Assembly: GCA_949298195.1 (NCBI GenBank)
Contig: CASFVT010000034.1
Coordinates: 1-37,576, forward strand
Direction of reading: 5' to 3'
Length of the DNA: 37,576 bases
Origin: an uncultured Bacillota bacterium
GTDB taxonomy: Bacteria > Bacillota_I > Bacilli_A > RFN20 > CAG-826
Shown here: positions 26,280-33,294 of the stretch, one piece after another
How positions within the stretch are numbered: the first letter of the stretch is position 1
Layout: each line of letters begins with the position of its first letter
Notes under the pieces: model-generated
Database searches by the model: none
What the model was told of the DNA's origin: nothing
What the model saw: only the letters and a program-made list of their open reading frames with translations
Made by a program: the position numbers and the translations under genes

Positions 26280-26307
26280 ACTTCGCATAATAGCCATTAT
26301 GTTAAGT
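26280..26307 (+). other. dif: dif site (XerC/XerD recombination site)
   Basis: A 28-bp site with the two-arm layout of bacterial dif: left arm ACTTCGCATAA (26280-26290), 6-bp centre TAGCCA (26291-26296), right arm TTATGTTAAGT (26297-26307). The arms are imperfect inverted repeats (ACTT..CATAA and TTATG..AAGT). Compared from memory with E. coli dif, the right arm differs at one position and the left arm shares C-G-C-A-T-A-A. It lies in an intergenic gap exactly where + strand genes meet - strand genes, which is where dif is expected. xerD is 5 kb away. Confidence 0.88.
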
Positions 26308-26361
26308 AAAACGAAAATAACGCTGATTATATCGACATTAATTAGAATCACCCGGCAAATT

Positions 26362-26397
26362 GATACGTTATCTTCTTCCCATGAATGATAAGTTATC
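26362..26397. repeat. Paired GATA(C/A)GTTATC palindromes beside dif
   Basis: GATACGTTATC (26362-26372) and GATAAGTTATC (26387-26397), two near-palindromic 11-mers 25 bp apart and 55-90 bp from dif. A related GATAACTTC overlaps the left dif arm (26276-26284). The second runs into TTATCCAC plus C, one mismatch from a DnaA box. Protein-binding sites are possible but unproven. Confidence 0.35.
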
Positions 26398-26407
26398 CAC
26401 CGTCTGG

Positions 26408-26440
26408 AATACTACTAATTAACTACTAATTACCAATGTA
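26408..26440 (-). repeat. Tandem 11-bp element, copy 5 (near dif)
   Basis: On the minus strand the units are TACATTGGTAA, TTAGTAGTTAA and TTAGTAGTATT. This is the clearest member of the family. It lies 101 bp from dif, in the gap between rsfS and the ABC permease. Confidence 0.7.
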
Positions 26441-26650
26441 GCGGTTCTCGATCGACGGTTTTCGCCTGTTCTTTGAAGGGGGCCATATTCATCAACCGTC
26501 TCTTGGAAATGCCTGTAGCAAAGTAGCGGCCGCACAATCACCTTGCCGTCTTTTCCAGGTAGTTACCCCATCTATCGGGTGGCGGATAAGCAGATGACTC
26601 TCATGCGCGGTTTGTTTGGCCAAAGCATTCCTGTTCCGTCTTCCACCGCC
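26441..26650. other. Rest of the terminus gap, no feature seen
   Basis: No gene, RNA or strong terminator was recognised. An ACCGCC-TCA-GGCGGT hairpin (26647-26661 region) encloses the permease stop codon but has no T-run on the minus strand, so termination of the permease mRNA is unclear. Confidence 0.3.
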
Positions 26651-27493
26651 TCAGGCGGTCGCTTTCCCATTGCCTTCCGGGGAAATTCCCCTCCGCCCCA
26701 CCGCCTTATTGATGAGGAAGGCGAGGAGGTCGAAGAGGGCCGAGACGAGGACGGCCAGGAGGGAATAGGCAATCACCTCGTCCATCACCGCGTATTGCTG
26801 GGAACGGACGATGAGGCTCCCGATGCCCGGGGTGACGTTGGAGAAGTTGGCAAGGACCTCGCTCATGATGGTGACCTTGATCCCGAGGGCGAGGGATTGG
26901 GCGACGCCGGTGAGGATGTAGCCACCGGCCGCGGGGAGTTCCACCGCCAGAAGGCCGGGGACGGAATGGCCGCCGTCATCGAGGAGGAGGGCCTCGCGTT
27001 CGTCTTTGGACATCCCCCGCTTCAGGCCGTTGAAGAAGGCCTCGTAGACGATTGGCTCGACGACGAGGAAGGAGAGAAGGGACGGTATGAGGTTCATCAT
27101 CGTCCCGTTCCGCGAGAAGACGACGATGAGGACGAGGGAAAGGGCCGCGGTCGGGAAGACCTTGGAAAGGGCGTTCCATGGGGCGACGAGCCTTTGCACC
27201 GCTTCATATCGATGAGAGGCGATCCCGAGGAGCCCCCCGAGAAGGAAGGCCGAGAGGAAGCCGACGAGGAAACGCCCGGTGGTCACGAGGATGGCCAGGT
27301 AGGTCGAAGGGGCATCAGGCCCGAAAAGGGAGGCGAAGAAAGCGGAAAAGACGGCATCTGGCGAGGGTAGAGCCCGGTTCCCGTTGGCCTCGAGGGCTGC
27401 CGAGACGATCCACCAGACGGCAATCCCGAGGAGGACGCTCAAGATCCCGAGGAGGGGGCCGAATAGCCGCCAATCGATTCTTCTCTTCCTCAT
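26651..27493 (-). CDS. ABC transporter permease (SsuC/TauC-like)
   Basis: A 280-aa inner-membrane permease of the BPD_transp_1 type, similar to those importing sulfonates, nitrate or thiamine precursors. There is an N-terminal helix (L-L-G-I-L-S-V-L-L-G-I-A-V-W-W-I-V) and about five more membrane segments. The cytoplasmic coupling region E-A-L-L-L-D-D-G-G (about 167-175) matches the E-A-A-x-x-D-G-A-G motif, with Leu and Asp in place of usual residues. It is downstream of the lipoprotein gene, separated by a terminator, and has its own TATAAT box 7 nt before the ATG. No ATPase gene is in the window. Substrate unknown. Confidence 0.88.
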   Translation of the reverse strand: MRKRRIDWRLFGPLLGILSVLLGIAVWWIVSAALEANGNRALPSPDAVFSAFFASLFGPDAPSTYLAILVTTGRFLVGFLSAFLLGGLLGIASHRYEAVQRLVAPWNALSKVFPTAALSLVLIVVFSRNGTMMNLIPSLLSFLVVEPIVYEAFFNGLKRGMSKDEREALLLDDGGHSVPGLLAVELPAAGGYILTGVAQSLALGIKVTIMSEVLANFSNVTPGIGSLIVRSQQYAVMDEVIAYSLLAVLVSALFDLLAFLINKAVGRRGISPEGNGKATA

Positions 27494-27500
27494 TGAGGAG

Positions 27501-27506
27501 ATTATA
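27501..27506 (-). promoter_or_regulatory. Leaderless -10 box of the ABC permease
   Basis: A consensus TATAAT on the minus strand, followed by 7 nt and then the ATG. This puts the transcription start on or next to the start codon. No clear -35 box. Confidence 0.55.
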
Positions 27507-27542
27507 CACGCCTTGCCCTTACCCTACCCTTTTCTCGACTGG

Positions 27543-27568
27543 CAAAGGAAAAGGGGCCGCGCGGCCCC
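27543..27568 (-). terminator. Terminator between lipoprotein and permease genes
   Basis: GGGGCCGC-GCGGCCCC self-complementary stem (27568-27553), followed on the minus strand by TTTTCCTTT. It likely lowers permease expression relative to the binding protein. Confidence 0.75.
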
Positions 27569-27584
27569 TTGCCCCACTCGTTCA

Positions 27585-28583
27585 TCAAAGGAAGAGGCTT
27601 TTCTCGAAGGGTTCGTTCCCGAGGGCCGTCCAGAAGGAATTGGCGAAGCCATCGTTCCCCCCGAGTTCGGCCTCACTCCCGAAAAGCCCGAAGCGGTTCT
27701 CCCCGTTTCCCTGGAGGGAGGTCACTTGGGCCGGGCGGAAGCCGAAGCGGGCTTGGACCTCGTCGTCGCTACCGTATTCCCCAAGCACCTCGACGACTTC
27801 CTCCGGATCGGCGATGGCCGTGTCGATCCGCTCGAGGGTCGCTTCGAGGAAAGAGTCCATCGCCGCCTTCTTCTTTTCGTAATGCTTGGTGTTGAAGAAG
27901 AGGGCCGCGGCCGGGATCGAGGGGCCGTAACCGGCCGCCTTCCACTCCGCCTGGAGGTCGTAGACGGTATTGAGGCTGATGCCATTGGCGGAGAGCTGCC
28001 CCTTCGCGTTGGTGAGGACCGGTTCGGCAATGACGTAGTAGTCGTAATTGCCGGGGTTGGCGACGAGGGCTTGCATGACCTGCTGGACCCCGTCGAGGTA
28101 GGTGACCTGGCTATCGAGGTAATCCCATCCCCAGTAGTCCTTGGCCAATTTGTTGAAGGAGAGGGAGGCGTTCCCGGTCTGGTTGAAGGCGAGGATCTTC
28201 GCGCTTTCCCCGACGAAGGGGTCCCCGGCTTCCCGGGTTGTCGAGACGAGGTAGAAGTTCCCGCCGGAAATCCAACGGGCCAGCTTGTAGTCGTAGCCGT
28301 TTTTCCTTATGACGTTGAGCCCGTTGGCCCCGTCGAAGACGATGGCGTCTTCCTTGCCGGCGGCGAAGGCGGCCGGGATGGAGGTCGCCACCGAGGTCGA
28401 GGTCCAGTTCGGGTTGGTCCCTTGGTCGTAGAAAGCCAGGGCCGGGGAGCCGGTCGGGGTGAGGAAATTCACCGTGGCTTCCGTGCCGGAGGAGGAAGAG
28501 GTCGCGAGATAGCGCGGCCCGCAGGCGGAGAGGCCGAGCCCGAGGACGAGGGCGGCCCCGAAAAGAATCGATTTCCCGTTCAT
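27585..28583 (-). CDS. ABC substrate-binding lipoprotein
   Basis: A 332-aa solute-binding protein anchored outside the membrane. The signal peptide has the lipobox L-S-A-C with Cys21 as the lipidated residue, followed by a Ser/Thr-rich linker. The mature part has T-P-T-G-S-P-A-L-A-F, D-A-I-V-F-D-G-A-N-G-L-N-V-I and E-P-V-L-T-N-A-K, resembling NMT1/THI5- and SsuA-like binding proteins. The ATG at 28583 is chosen over the GTG at 28604: it has an AAAGGAA site and gives a normal signal peptide. It lies 17 nt after deoB. Ligand unknown; the deoB link hints at a nucleoside or pyrimidine-type ligand, but this is weak. Confidence 0.85.
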   Translation of the reverse strand: MNGKSILFGAALVLGLGLSACGPRYLATSSSSGTEATVNFLTPTGSPALAFYDQGTNPNWTSTSVATSIPAAFAAGKEDAIVFDGANGLNVIRKNGYDYKLARWISGGNFYLVSTTREAGDPFVGESAKILAFNQTGNASLSFNKLAKDYWGWDYLDSQVTYLDGVQQVMQALVANPGNYDYYVIAEPVLTNAKGQLSANGISLNTVYDLQAEWKAAGYGPSIPAAALFFNTKHYEKKKAAMDSFLEATLERIDTAIADPEEVVEVLGEYGSDDEVQARFGFRPAQVTSLQGNGENRFGLFGSEAELGGNDGFANSFWTALGNEPFEKSLFL

Positions 28584-28600
28584 GTGTGCGTTTCCTTTCT

Positions 28601-29797
28601 TCACTCCCCGAAGAGCTCGGGGATTTCTTTCCCAATCAGATGCGCGGGCTTTTTGAGCCCATAGGCGCGGAGGATGCTCGCCCCGATGTCGGCGAAGGAG
28701 GAGCGTTCGGCGAGGGCCCGTCCGTCTTCGATGGACGGGGAATAGGCAAGGAAGGGTACCTTCTCCCGGGTATGGTCTGTCCCGTGATGGACGGGGTCGT
28801 TCCCATGGTCGGCCGTGACGATGAGGAGGTCGTCGTCGCGTAAGAGGGGGAGGAGTTCCCCGAGGCGCCTATCGAAGGCCATGATGCAAGAGGCGTAGCC
28901 GGGGGCGTTCCGCCGGTGGCCGTACTCGCTATCGAACTCGACGAGGTTGACGAAGGTCAGCCCGGCTTCCTTTCTCGTCTTCACGTCGAGGATCGTCTTG
29001 TCCATGCCGTCTTCGTTGCTCACGGTGTGGACGCTCTTACCGATCCCATAGCCATCGAAGATATCGCCGATCTTGCCGATGCCGTTGGTGGCCAGCCCCG
29101 CTTCCGACAAGACGTTGAGGACGGTTTTCACCGGGGGCTTCAGGGCGTAGTCGTGGCGGTTGCTTGTCCTCTTGAAGTCCTCTTTCGAGTTCCCGATGAA
29201 GGGGCGGGCGATGACCCGGCCGACCCGGTAACGGGGATCGAGGCAGAGCTCGCGGGCGATTTCGCAGACCCGGTAGAGCTCCTTGAGCCCGAGTTTCTCC
29301 TCGTGGGCGGCGATCTGGAGGACGCTGTCGGCCGAGGTATAGACGATGATGGCATTTTCCCTCATCGCCTCCTCCCCGAGCTCCTTGATGATCTCGGTGC
29401 CCGAGGCGGCGATGTTGCCGAGGATCTTGTGGCCACCCCGTCTTTCAAGCTCATCGATGAGTTCGCTCGGGAAGCCGGTGTCGGTGAAGGTCTTGAAGGG
29501 CTTCTCCGTATAGACCCCCATCATCTCCCAGTGGCCGGTCATCGTGTCCTTTCCACGACTCTCCTCGCGGAGGGCGGCGGCGAAGGAATGGGGATGATCG
29601 AGGCCCCTCCGGAGTCCCGGGGCCTTCGCGATGTCCCCGAGCCCGAGGGCCTCGAGGGTGGGTATCGCAAAGCCCGGCAGCGACTCGGCGGCATGGAGGA
29701 GGGTGTTGCTTCCGGCGTCGCCATATTCGGCGGCGTCGTCTTCCTCGCCGATTCCGAGGGAGTCGGCGACGATCAGATAGATCCGTTTGTATTCCAT
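28601..29797 (-). CDS. deoB: Phosphopentomutase
   Basis: Interconverts ribose- or deoxyribose-1-phosphate and the 5-phosphate, allowing use of nucleoside sugars. The 398-aa alkaline-phosphatase-fold enzyme has the N-terminal V-A-D-S-L-G-I-G (the catalytic aspartate is about residue 11), D-A-G-S-N-T-L, D-T-M-T-G-H-W-E-M, R-V-I-A-R-P-F-I-G, and the C-terminal metal motifs T-A-D-H-G-N-D-P and G-T-D-H-T-R-E. It sits upstream of the ABC binding protein in a likely operon. Together with cdd it supports nucleoside salvage. Confidence 0.96.
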   Translation of the reverse strand: MEYKRIYLIVADSLGIGEEDDAAEYGDAGSNTLLHAAESLPGFAIPTLEALGLGDIAKAPGLRRGLDHPHSFAAALREESRGKDTMTGHWEMMGVYTEKPFKTFTDTGFPSELIDELERRGGHKILGNIAASGTEIIKELGEEAMRENAIIVYTSADSVLQIAAHEEKLGLKELYRVCEIARELCLDPRYRVGRVIARPFIGNSKEDFKRTSNRHDYALKPPVKTVLNVLSEAGLATNGIGKIGDIFDGYGIGKSVHTVSNEDGMDKTILDVKTRKEAGLTFVNLVEFDSEYGHRRNAPGYASCIMAFDRRLGELLPLLRDDDLLIVTADHGNDPVHHGTDHTREKVPFLAYSPSIEDGRALAERSSFADIGASILRAYGLKKPAHLIGKEIPELFGE

Positions 29798-29814
29798 TTT
29801 CTTTCTCGCTTCCT

Positions 29815-29843
29815 ATTCTCGTCCGCGCTTGGGCGATAGTCAA
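29815..29843 (-). promoter_or_regulatory. Possible deoB promoter
   Basis: TTGACT (29843-29838), a 17-bp spacer and GAGAAT (29820-29815) on the minus strand. The resulting leader would be only about 10 nt and would exclude the AGGAAG stretch. Confidence 0.35.
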
Positions 29844-29885
29844 AGAGGACGCTCAGCGGCGGCTTCTTATTGCCGGTTCCCCCCT

Positions 29886-30939
29886 TCAACGGAGGGATGG
29901 CGGGGACAAGAGAATAGGGCCTTCGGGTATGGATCTATCGTTGTAGCGGTTACCGAAGGCCTCGCCGATAACGAAGGCATTGCCGTCGTGTCTGATTTTG
30001 ATCATGGCCCGCACGTAGTCATTGGCTGTCTCGTACGTTCCGAAGTCGAGGATGAGGAGAGCTGAGACGACATTGCTCGGGATGACGATATCCACCGTCT
30101 TATGGAAGACGACATCCCGTTCGTATTCGACTCTCATCCGCTCGGTGTCTTCTTCGTCGAGGTAACCGGTGCGGAGGACGATGTCGTCACCGACAAAAGG
30201 GAGTGTCTCGTCTAGATACGGTTTTTCTAGATAAAGCGTGTAATCCCCGATGACGGATTTTCCATACCAATCGTCGAAGTAGAGATCGACTTGGAGCTTC
30301 TCCCCCACGGCGATCCGGCGCCTATCGATTTTCAAGGCAAGTGTGGAGCCGTCTTCGGCTAGGTAGTAGGCCGGGCCGAGGAATGGATAGGCAAGTAGAT
30401 GCCCGATTGAGAGGGCAACCACCGCAAGGAGCGAAATGGAGAACGAGCGATAGGCGATTTCCCCCTTCCCCGATTTCGTCTTCTCCCGACCGTCGTTCCT
30501 ATAGAAAGCAAAGGAGAGGACATCGCCCACGAGGAAGAAGACGCTCATGAGAACGAGGGCAGCCACGCCGAATCGGCTCATGAGGCCATTCGATGTGCCC
30601 GGGGGGAAGGTAGGTCCACTGGCGATCCCAGTAAACGAGCACGAAGAAATTGGCCACGATGGAAAGGAAATAGAGAATTATCGCCGCATAATCCCATCCC
30701 GAACGTGGCCGGTGGACGAAGAGGAGGGCAATGAGGCACGGGATGCTGAGGAAAGGCATGAGCGGCACCCCGACGAGGTAGGGAACGGCGAAGGCTTCTA
30801 CCCATTGGATGTATTGATACGGGTAGTCGCTCATGAAGGAAAGGACAAGGGCGGCAATGGGAAAGGAGGCCGCGATCACCGTCTTGATCACGTAACGGGC
30901 GATGCGCCAGCCGTTTTTAACCGTGCGTTCGCTTTCCAT
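29886..30939 (-). pseudogene. Membrane protein of unknown function, frameshifted at a C6 run
   Basis: Two frames overlap: 30939-30499 (starts M-E-S-E-R-T-V-K-N-G-W) and 30581-29886 (M-S-R-F-G-V-A-A-L-V-L). Removing one base from the run of six C (plus-strand G 30601-30606) joins them smoothly as W-T-Y-L-P-P-G-T-S-N-G-L-M-S-R-F-G-V. The result would be a protein of about 350 aa with five membrane segments and an extracytoplasmic C-terminal domain of about 165 aa. The start has a GGAGGT site and a good promoter at 31005-31034. Disabled gene, phase-variable switch or assembly error are all possible. Family not recognised. Confidence 0.7.
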
Positions 30940-31004
30940 TTCCGACCTCCAAAACCGGCCTTATCGCCGTTTTTATTGTTCAGACGTTGGCGATGATCAT
31001 CCTT

Positions 31005-31034
31005 ATTTTAAAATGCGATTTTTTCTTTTTTCAA
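31005..31034 (-). promoter_or_regulatory. Promoter of the frameshifted membrane protein gene
   Basis: TTGAAA (31034-31029), an 18-bp A-rich spacer and TAAAAT (31010-31005) on the minus strand. The predicted leader is about 60 nt. Confidence 0.6.
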
Positions 31035-31195
31035 GGAAGCCTCAGGGGCGTATCGAGGGTCGGTTGGCCCGAGTACCGGCTCCCCAAAGGCGCGGTAGAG
31101 ACCCTGACTAGGCAGGAAATCAAGACCGGGACCGATCTGATGGGCACCGGACAGTGCATGTCCTAAACTCAATGATCTGGATTCGAAACACCGCC

Positions 31196-32080
31196 CTATT
31201 TTCTTTTCATGTACCGGTCGTAGGCCCCGGTGAGGCGTTCCTCCCCCACCTCGGTGTAGATCTCGGTCGTCGAGATCTTCCCGTGCCCGAGAATGGCCTG
31301 GACCATTCGGAGGGAGGCCCCGCTTTCGAGGAGGTGGGTCGCGAAGCTGTGACGGAGGACGTGGGGGCTGACCTCCTTCTCGATCCCGGCTTTTTTCGCG
31401 TAATCCCGGACGGCGAGGAAGAAGTAGTTCCTCGTAAGCGGCTTCCCGTTCCGGTTGAGGAAAAGATGGGGATCCCTGTGCCCGGGGTTCCGGGCCCGGG
31501 GGCCGTTTATGTACTCCCTTAGGTATCTCGCGGCCAGCTCGCTGCAGGGGACGATCCGCTCTTTGCTGCCCTTCCCGACGAGGCGGATCTCGAGCGAAGG
31601 CAAGTCGAGGTTGGAGAAGGTGAGGCCGACGAGCTCGCTCACCCGGAGCCCGCTCCCGTACATCGTCTCGAGCATCGCCTTGTCGCGGAGGCCGTTTTCC
31701 CTATCGACGTCCGGCTGGGCGAGGAGGTCCTCGACTTCCTTCTTGGTGAGGGAGGTCGGGAGGCGCTTGGGGAGCTTCGGCCCCTTGTAGGAAGGCGGGA
31801 GGGTCTCCTCGACGAGTCCTTCCCTTTTCAAGTAGACGAGGAAATGACGGAAGAAGGAGAGTTTCCGCCTGATCGAGGCGGGGGCATAACCGCCCTCGTG
31901 GAGGCGGTAGACGTAATCCCCGATGACGTTCGGGGTGAGCTCGGAGGCATCTTCGAGCCCCGGGGTGGCCTTCAAGAAGACGAGGAGGTCTTCTTTGTAG
32001 TTCTCGACGGTCTTCACCGCATCGCCCTTCTCGCTCAAAAGGTATGAGAAATAGGAAGCCGCCGCCTCGACGATCTTCAT
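31196..32080 (-). CDS. xerD: Tyrosine recombinase XerD/XerC
   Basis: Resolves chromosome dimers at dif. The 294-aa product has an N-terminal SAM-like core-binding domain (1-105). Its catalytic domain carries Arg146 (G-L-R-V-S-E-L), Lys170 (G-K-G-S-K-E-R), His240 and Arg243 (H-V-L-R-H-S-F-A), His266 (L-G-H-G) and Tyr275 (I-Y-T). The set is complete. ATG 32080 overlaps the dinB stop by 4 bp; the long upstream extension is a dinB shadow. The family also includes XerC, so the name is the likelier of the two. A matching dif site lies at 26280-26307. Confidence 0.92.
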   Translation of the reverse strand: MKIVEAAASYFSYLLSEKGDAVKTVENYKEDLLVFLKATPGLEDASELTPNVIGDYVYRLHEGGYAPASIRRKLSFFRHFLVYLKREGLVEETLPPSYKGPKLPKRLPTSLTKKEVEDLLAQPDVDRENGLRDKAMLETMYGSGLRVSELVGLTFSNLDLPSLEIRLVGKGSKERIVPCSELAARYLREYINGPRARNPGHRDPHLFLNRNGKPLTRNYFFLAVRDYAKKAGIEKEVSPHVLRHSFATHLLESGASLRMVQAILGHGKISTTEIYTEVGEERLTGAYDRYMKRK

Positions 32081-33258
32081 TTCCTTTTGGCCTCCCGGGC
32101 CAACATGAGGCTCCCGCCGTTCTTCAGTTTGCGGTTGAATTCGTTCACAAGGAGGCGGGTTTCGTCCATCTTCTCGTATTCGGGATAGTCGTCGAAGGAC
32201 ATCTGGACGGTTTCCTCCCGGGGGTCGTGCAAAGACGAGACGCCGAGACCGATGAGGCGGGCCGTCGCCCCGGAGAAAGAGGAGTCGAAGATGCCCTCGG
32301 CCGTCTTGAAGATGGCCCCGGCCCCGTCGATTCCCCTCCCGAGGGTGCACGAGCGGCTCCGGGTGTGGAAGGAGGGATCGCGGAGGCTCACCGTGACCGT
32401 CTTGGCCTTCTTCCTTTCCGAAACGAGGAGGGCGGAGATTTCCTCGGCCATCTTGTAGAGCCTGGCCTTGAGGATGGAGGGCTCGTCGCTGTCGCTTTCG
32501 AGGGTGAGGGAGCGCGAGATCGACTTGGCCTCGCCGCCGCTAACCCGCACCTCGTCATCGCCCTCTCCCTTGAGCCAGAGTAGGCAGGTCGAGGCGAAGC
32601 TGCCGAGGATCCTCTCGGTCGATTTCTCGCCGCGGAGGAGGCTCGACTTGAGGGAGGCGATGTCCTTGATCCCGAGTTCCCGGAGCTTGGCGGATGTCTT
32701 CTTCCCGATGCCCCAGAAGGATTCGATCGGGAGAGGACCGAGGAGGGCATCGATGTCCTTCTTCCGGATGATGGTGATCCCGAGGGGCTTTTTGTAGTCG
32801 CTCCCCATCTTGGCCAAAAAACGGGTCGGGGCCAGTCCGATCGAGGAATTGAGGCCGATTTCCCGCCGGAGGCCCTCCTGGATGACCTTGAGGTAGGCAA
32901 GGGGGTCGGCACTACCACGGAGCTGAACGCTCAAATCGACGTAGCACTCGTCGATCGAGGCCGGCTCGACGAGGGCTGAGAACCGGTGGAGGTAGCTGAC
33001 GAAGGAGGTCGAGAGCATTTCGTAATAGGGAAAGTCGACCGGGAGGAAGATGGCACCCGGGTCGAGCCGGCGTGCTTGGAAAAGGGGCATCCCGGAATGG
33101 ATGCCGCGCTTTCTCGCCGCGTAGGAGGCCGTCGAGACGACCCCGCGGGGCCCCCTTCCCCCGACGACGAGGGACTTGCCCTCGTATTCGGGGTGGCGGA
33201 TTTCCTCGGCCCGGGCGAAGAAGGCGTTGAGGTCGATGTGCATGATGATGTGGCCCAT
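32077..33258 (-). CDS. dinB: DNA polymerase IV (Y family)
   Basis: Low-fidelity translesion polymerase. The 393-aa product has catalytic Asp in M-H-I-D-L-N-A-F-F-A and Asp-Glu in A-S-I-D-E-C-Y-V-D-L, the K-M-G-S-D-Y-K-K-P-L-G block, a helix-hairpin-helix (F-W-G-I-G-K-K-T), and a little-finger domain. The usual Q-L-S-L-F-type beta-clamp motif is represented near the end by V-Q-M-S-F-D-D. The start at 33258 (M-G-H-I-I-M-H-I-D) is set by a strong promoter whose TATGAT ends 7 nt before it. No LexA-type operator was recognised. Confidence 0.93.
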   Translation of the reverse strand: MGHIIMHIDLNAFFARAEEIRHPEYEGKSLVVGGRGPRGVVSTASYAARKRGIHSGMPLFQARRLDPGAIFLPVDFPYYEMLSTSFVSYLHRFSALVEPASIDECYVDLSVQLRGSADPLAYLKVIQEGLRREIGLNSSIGLAPTRFLAKMGSDYKKPLGITIIRKKDIDALLGPLPIESFWGIGKKTSAKLRELGIKDIASLKSSLLRGEKSTERILGSFASTCLLWLKGEGDDEVRVSGGEAKSISRSLTLESDSDEPSILKARLYKMAEEISALLVSERKKAKTVTVSLRDPSFHTRSRSCTLGRGIDGAGAIFKTAEGIFDSSFSGATARLIGLGVSSLHDPREETVQMSFDDYPEYEKMDETRLLVNEFNRKLKNGGSLMLAREAKRK

Positions 33259-33265
33259 CGAGCCC

Positions 33266-33294
33266 ATCATAGAATCCAACGCCCGTTATGTTAA
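33266..33294 (-). promoter_or_regulatory. Leaderless promoter of dinB-xerD
   Basis: TTAACA (33294-33289), a 17-bp spacer and TATGAT (33271-33266), then 7 nt to the ATG at 33258. The -35 box overlaps the dxs stop codon. This is the best example of a leaderless promoter in the window. Confidence 0.7.

Noticed and set aside
26393-26401. Chromosomal origin suggested by a near DnaA box and TAGTAG repeats
   Set aside because: Only one box with a mismatch, no dnaA/dnaN nearby, and converging gene orientation plus dif argue for terminus, not origin.
26408-26440. RTP/Tus-type replication terminator site
   Set aside because: The ACTAATTAA core recalls Bacillus Ter sites loosely, but other copies lie at gene ends far from dif in mixed orientation and the full Ter consensus is not met.
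26543-28664. Plus-strand ORFs (275 and 426 aa) across the ABC transporter genes
   Set aside because: They lie opposite a lipoprotein and a permease with clear signal and family motifs; no plus-strand start signals.
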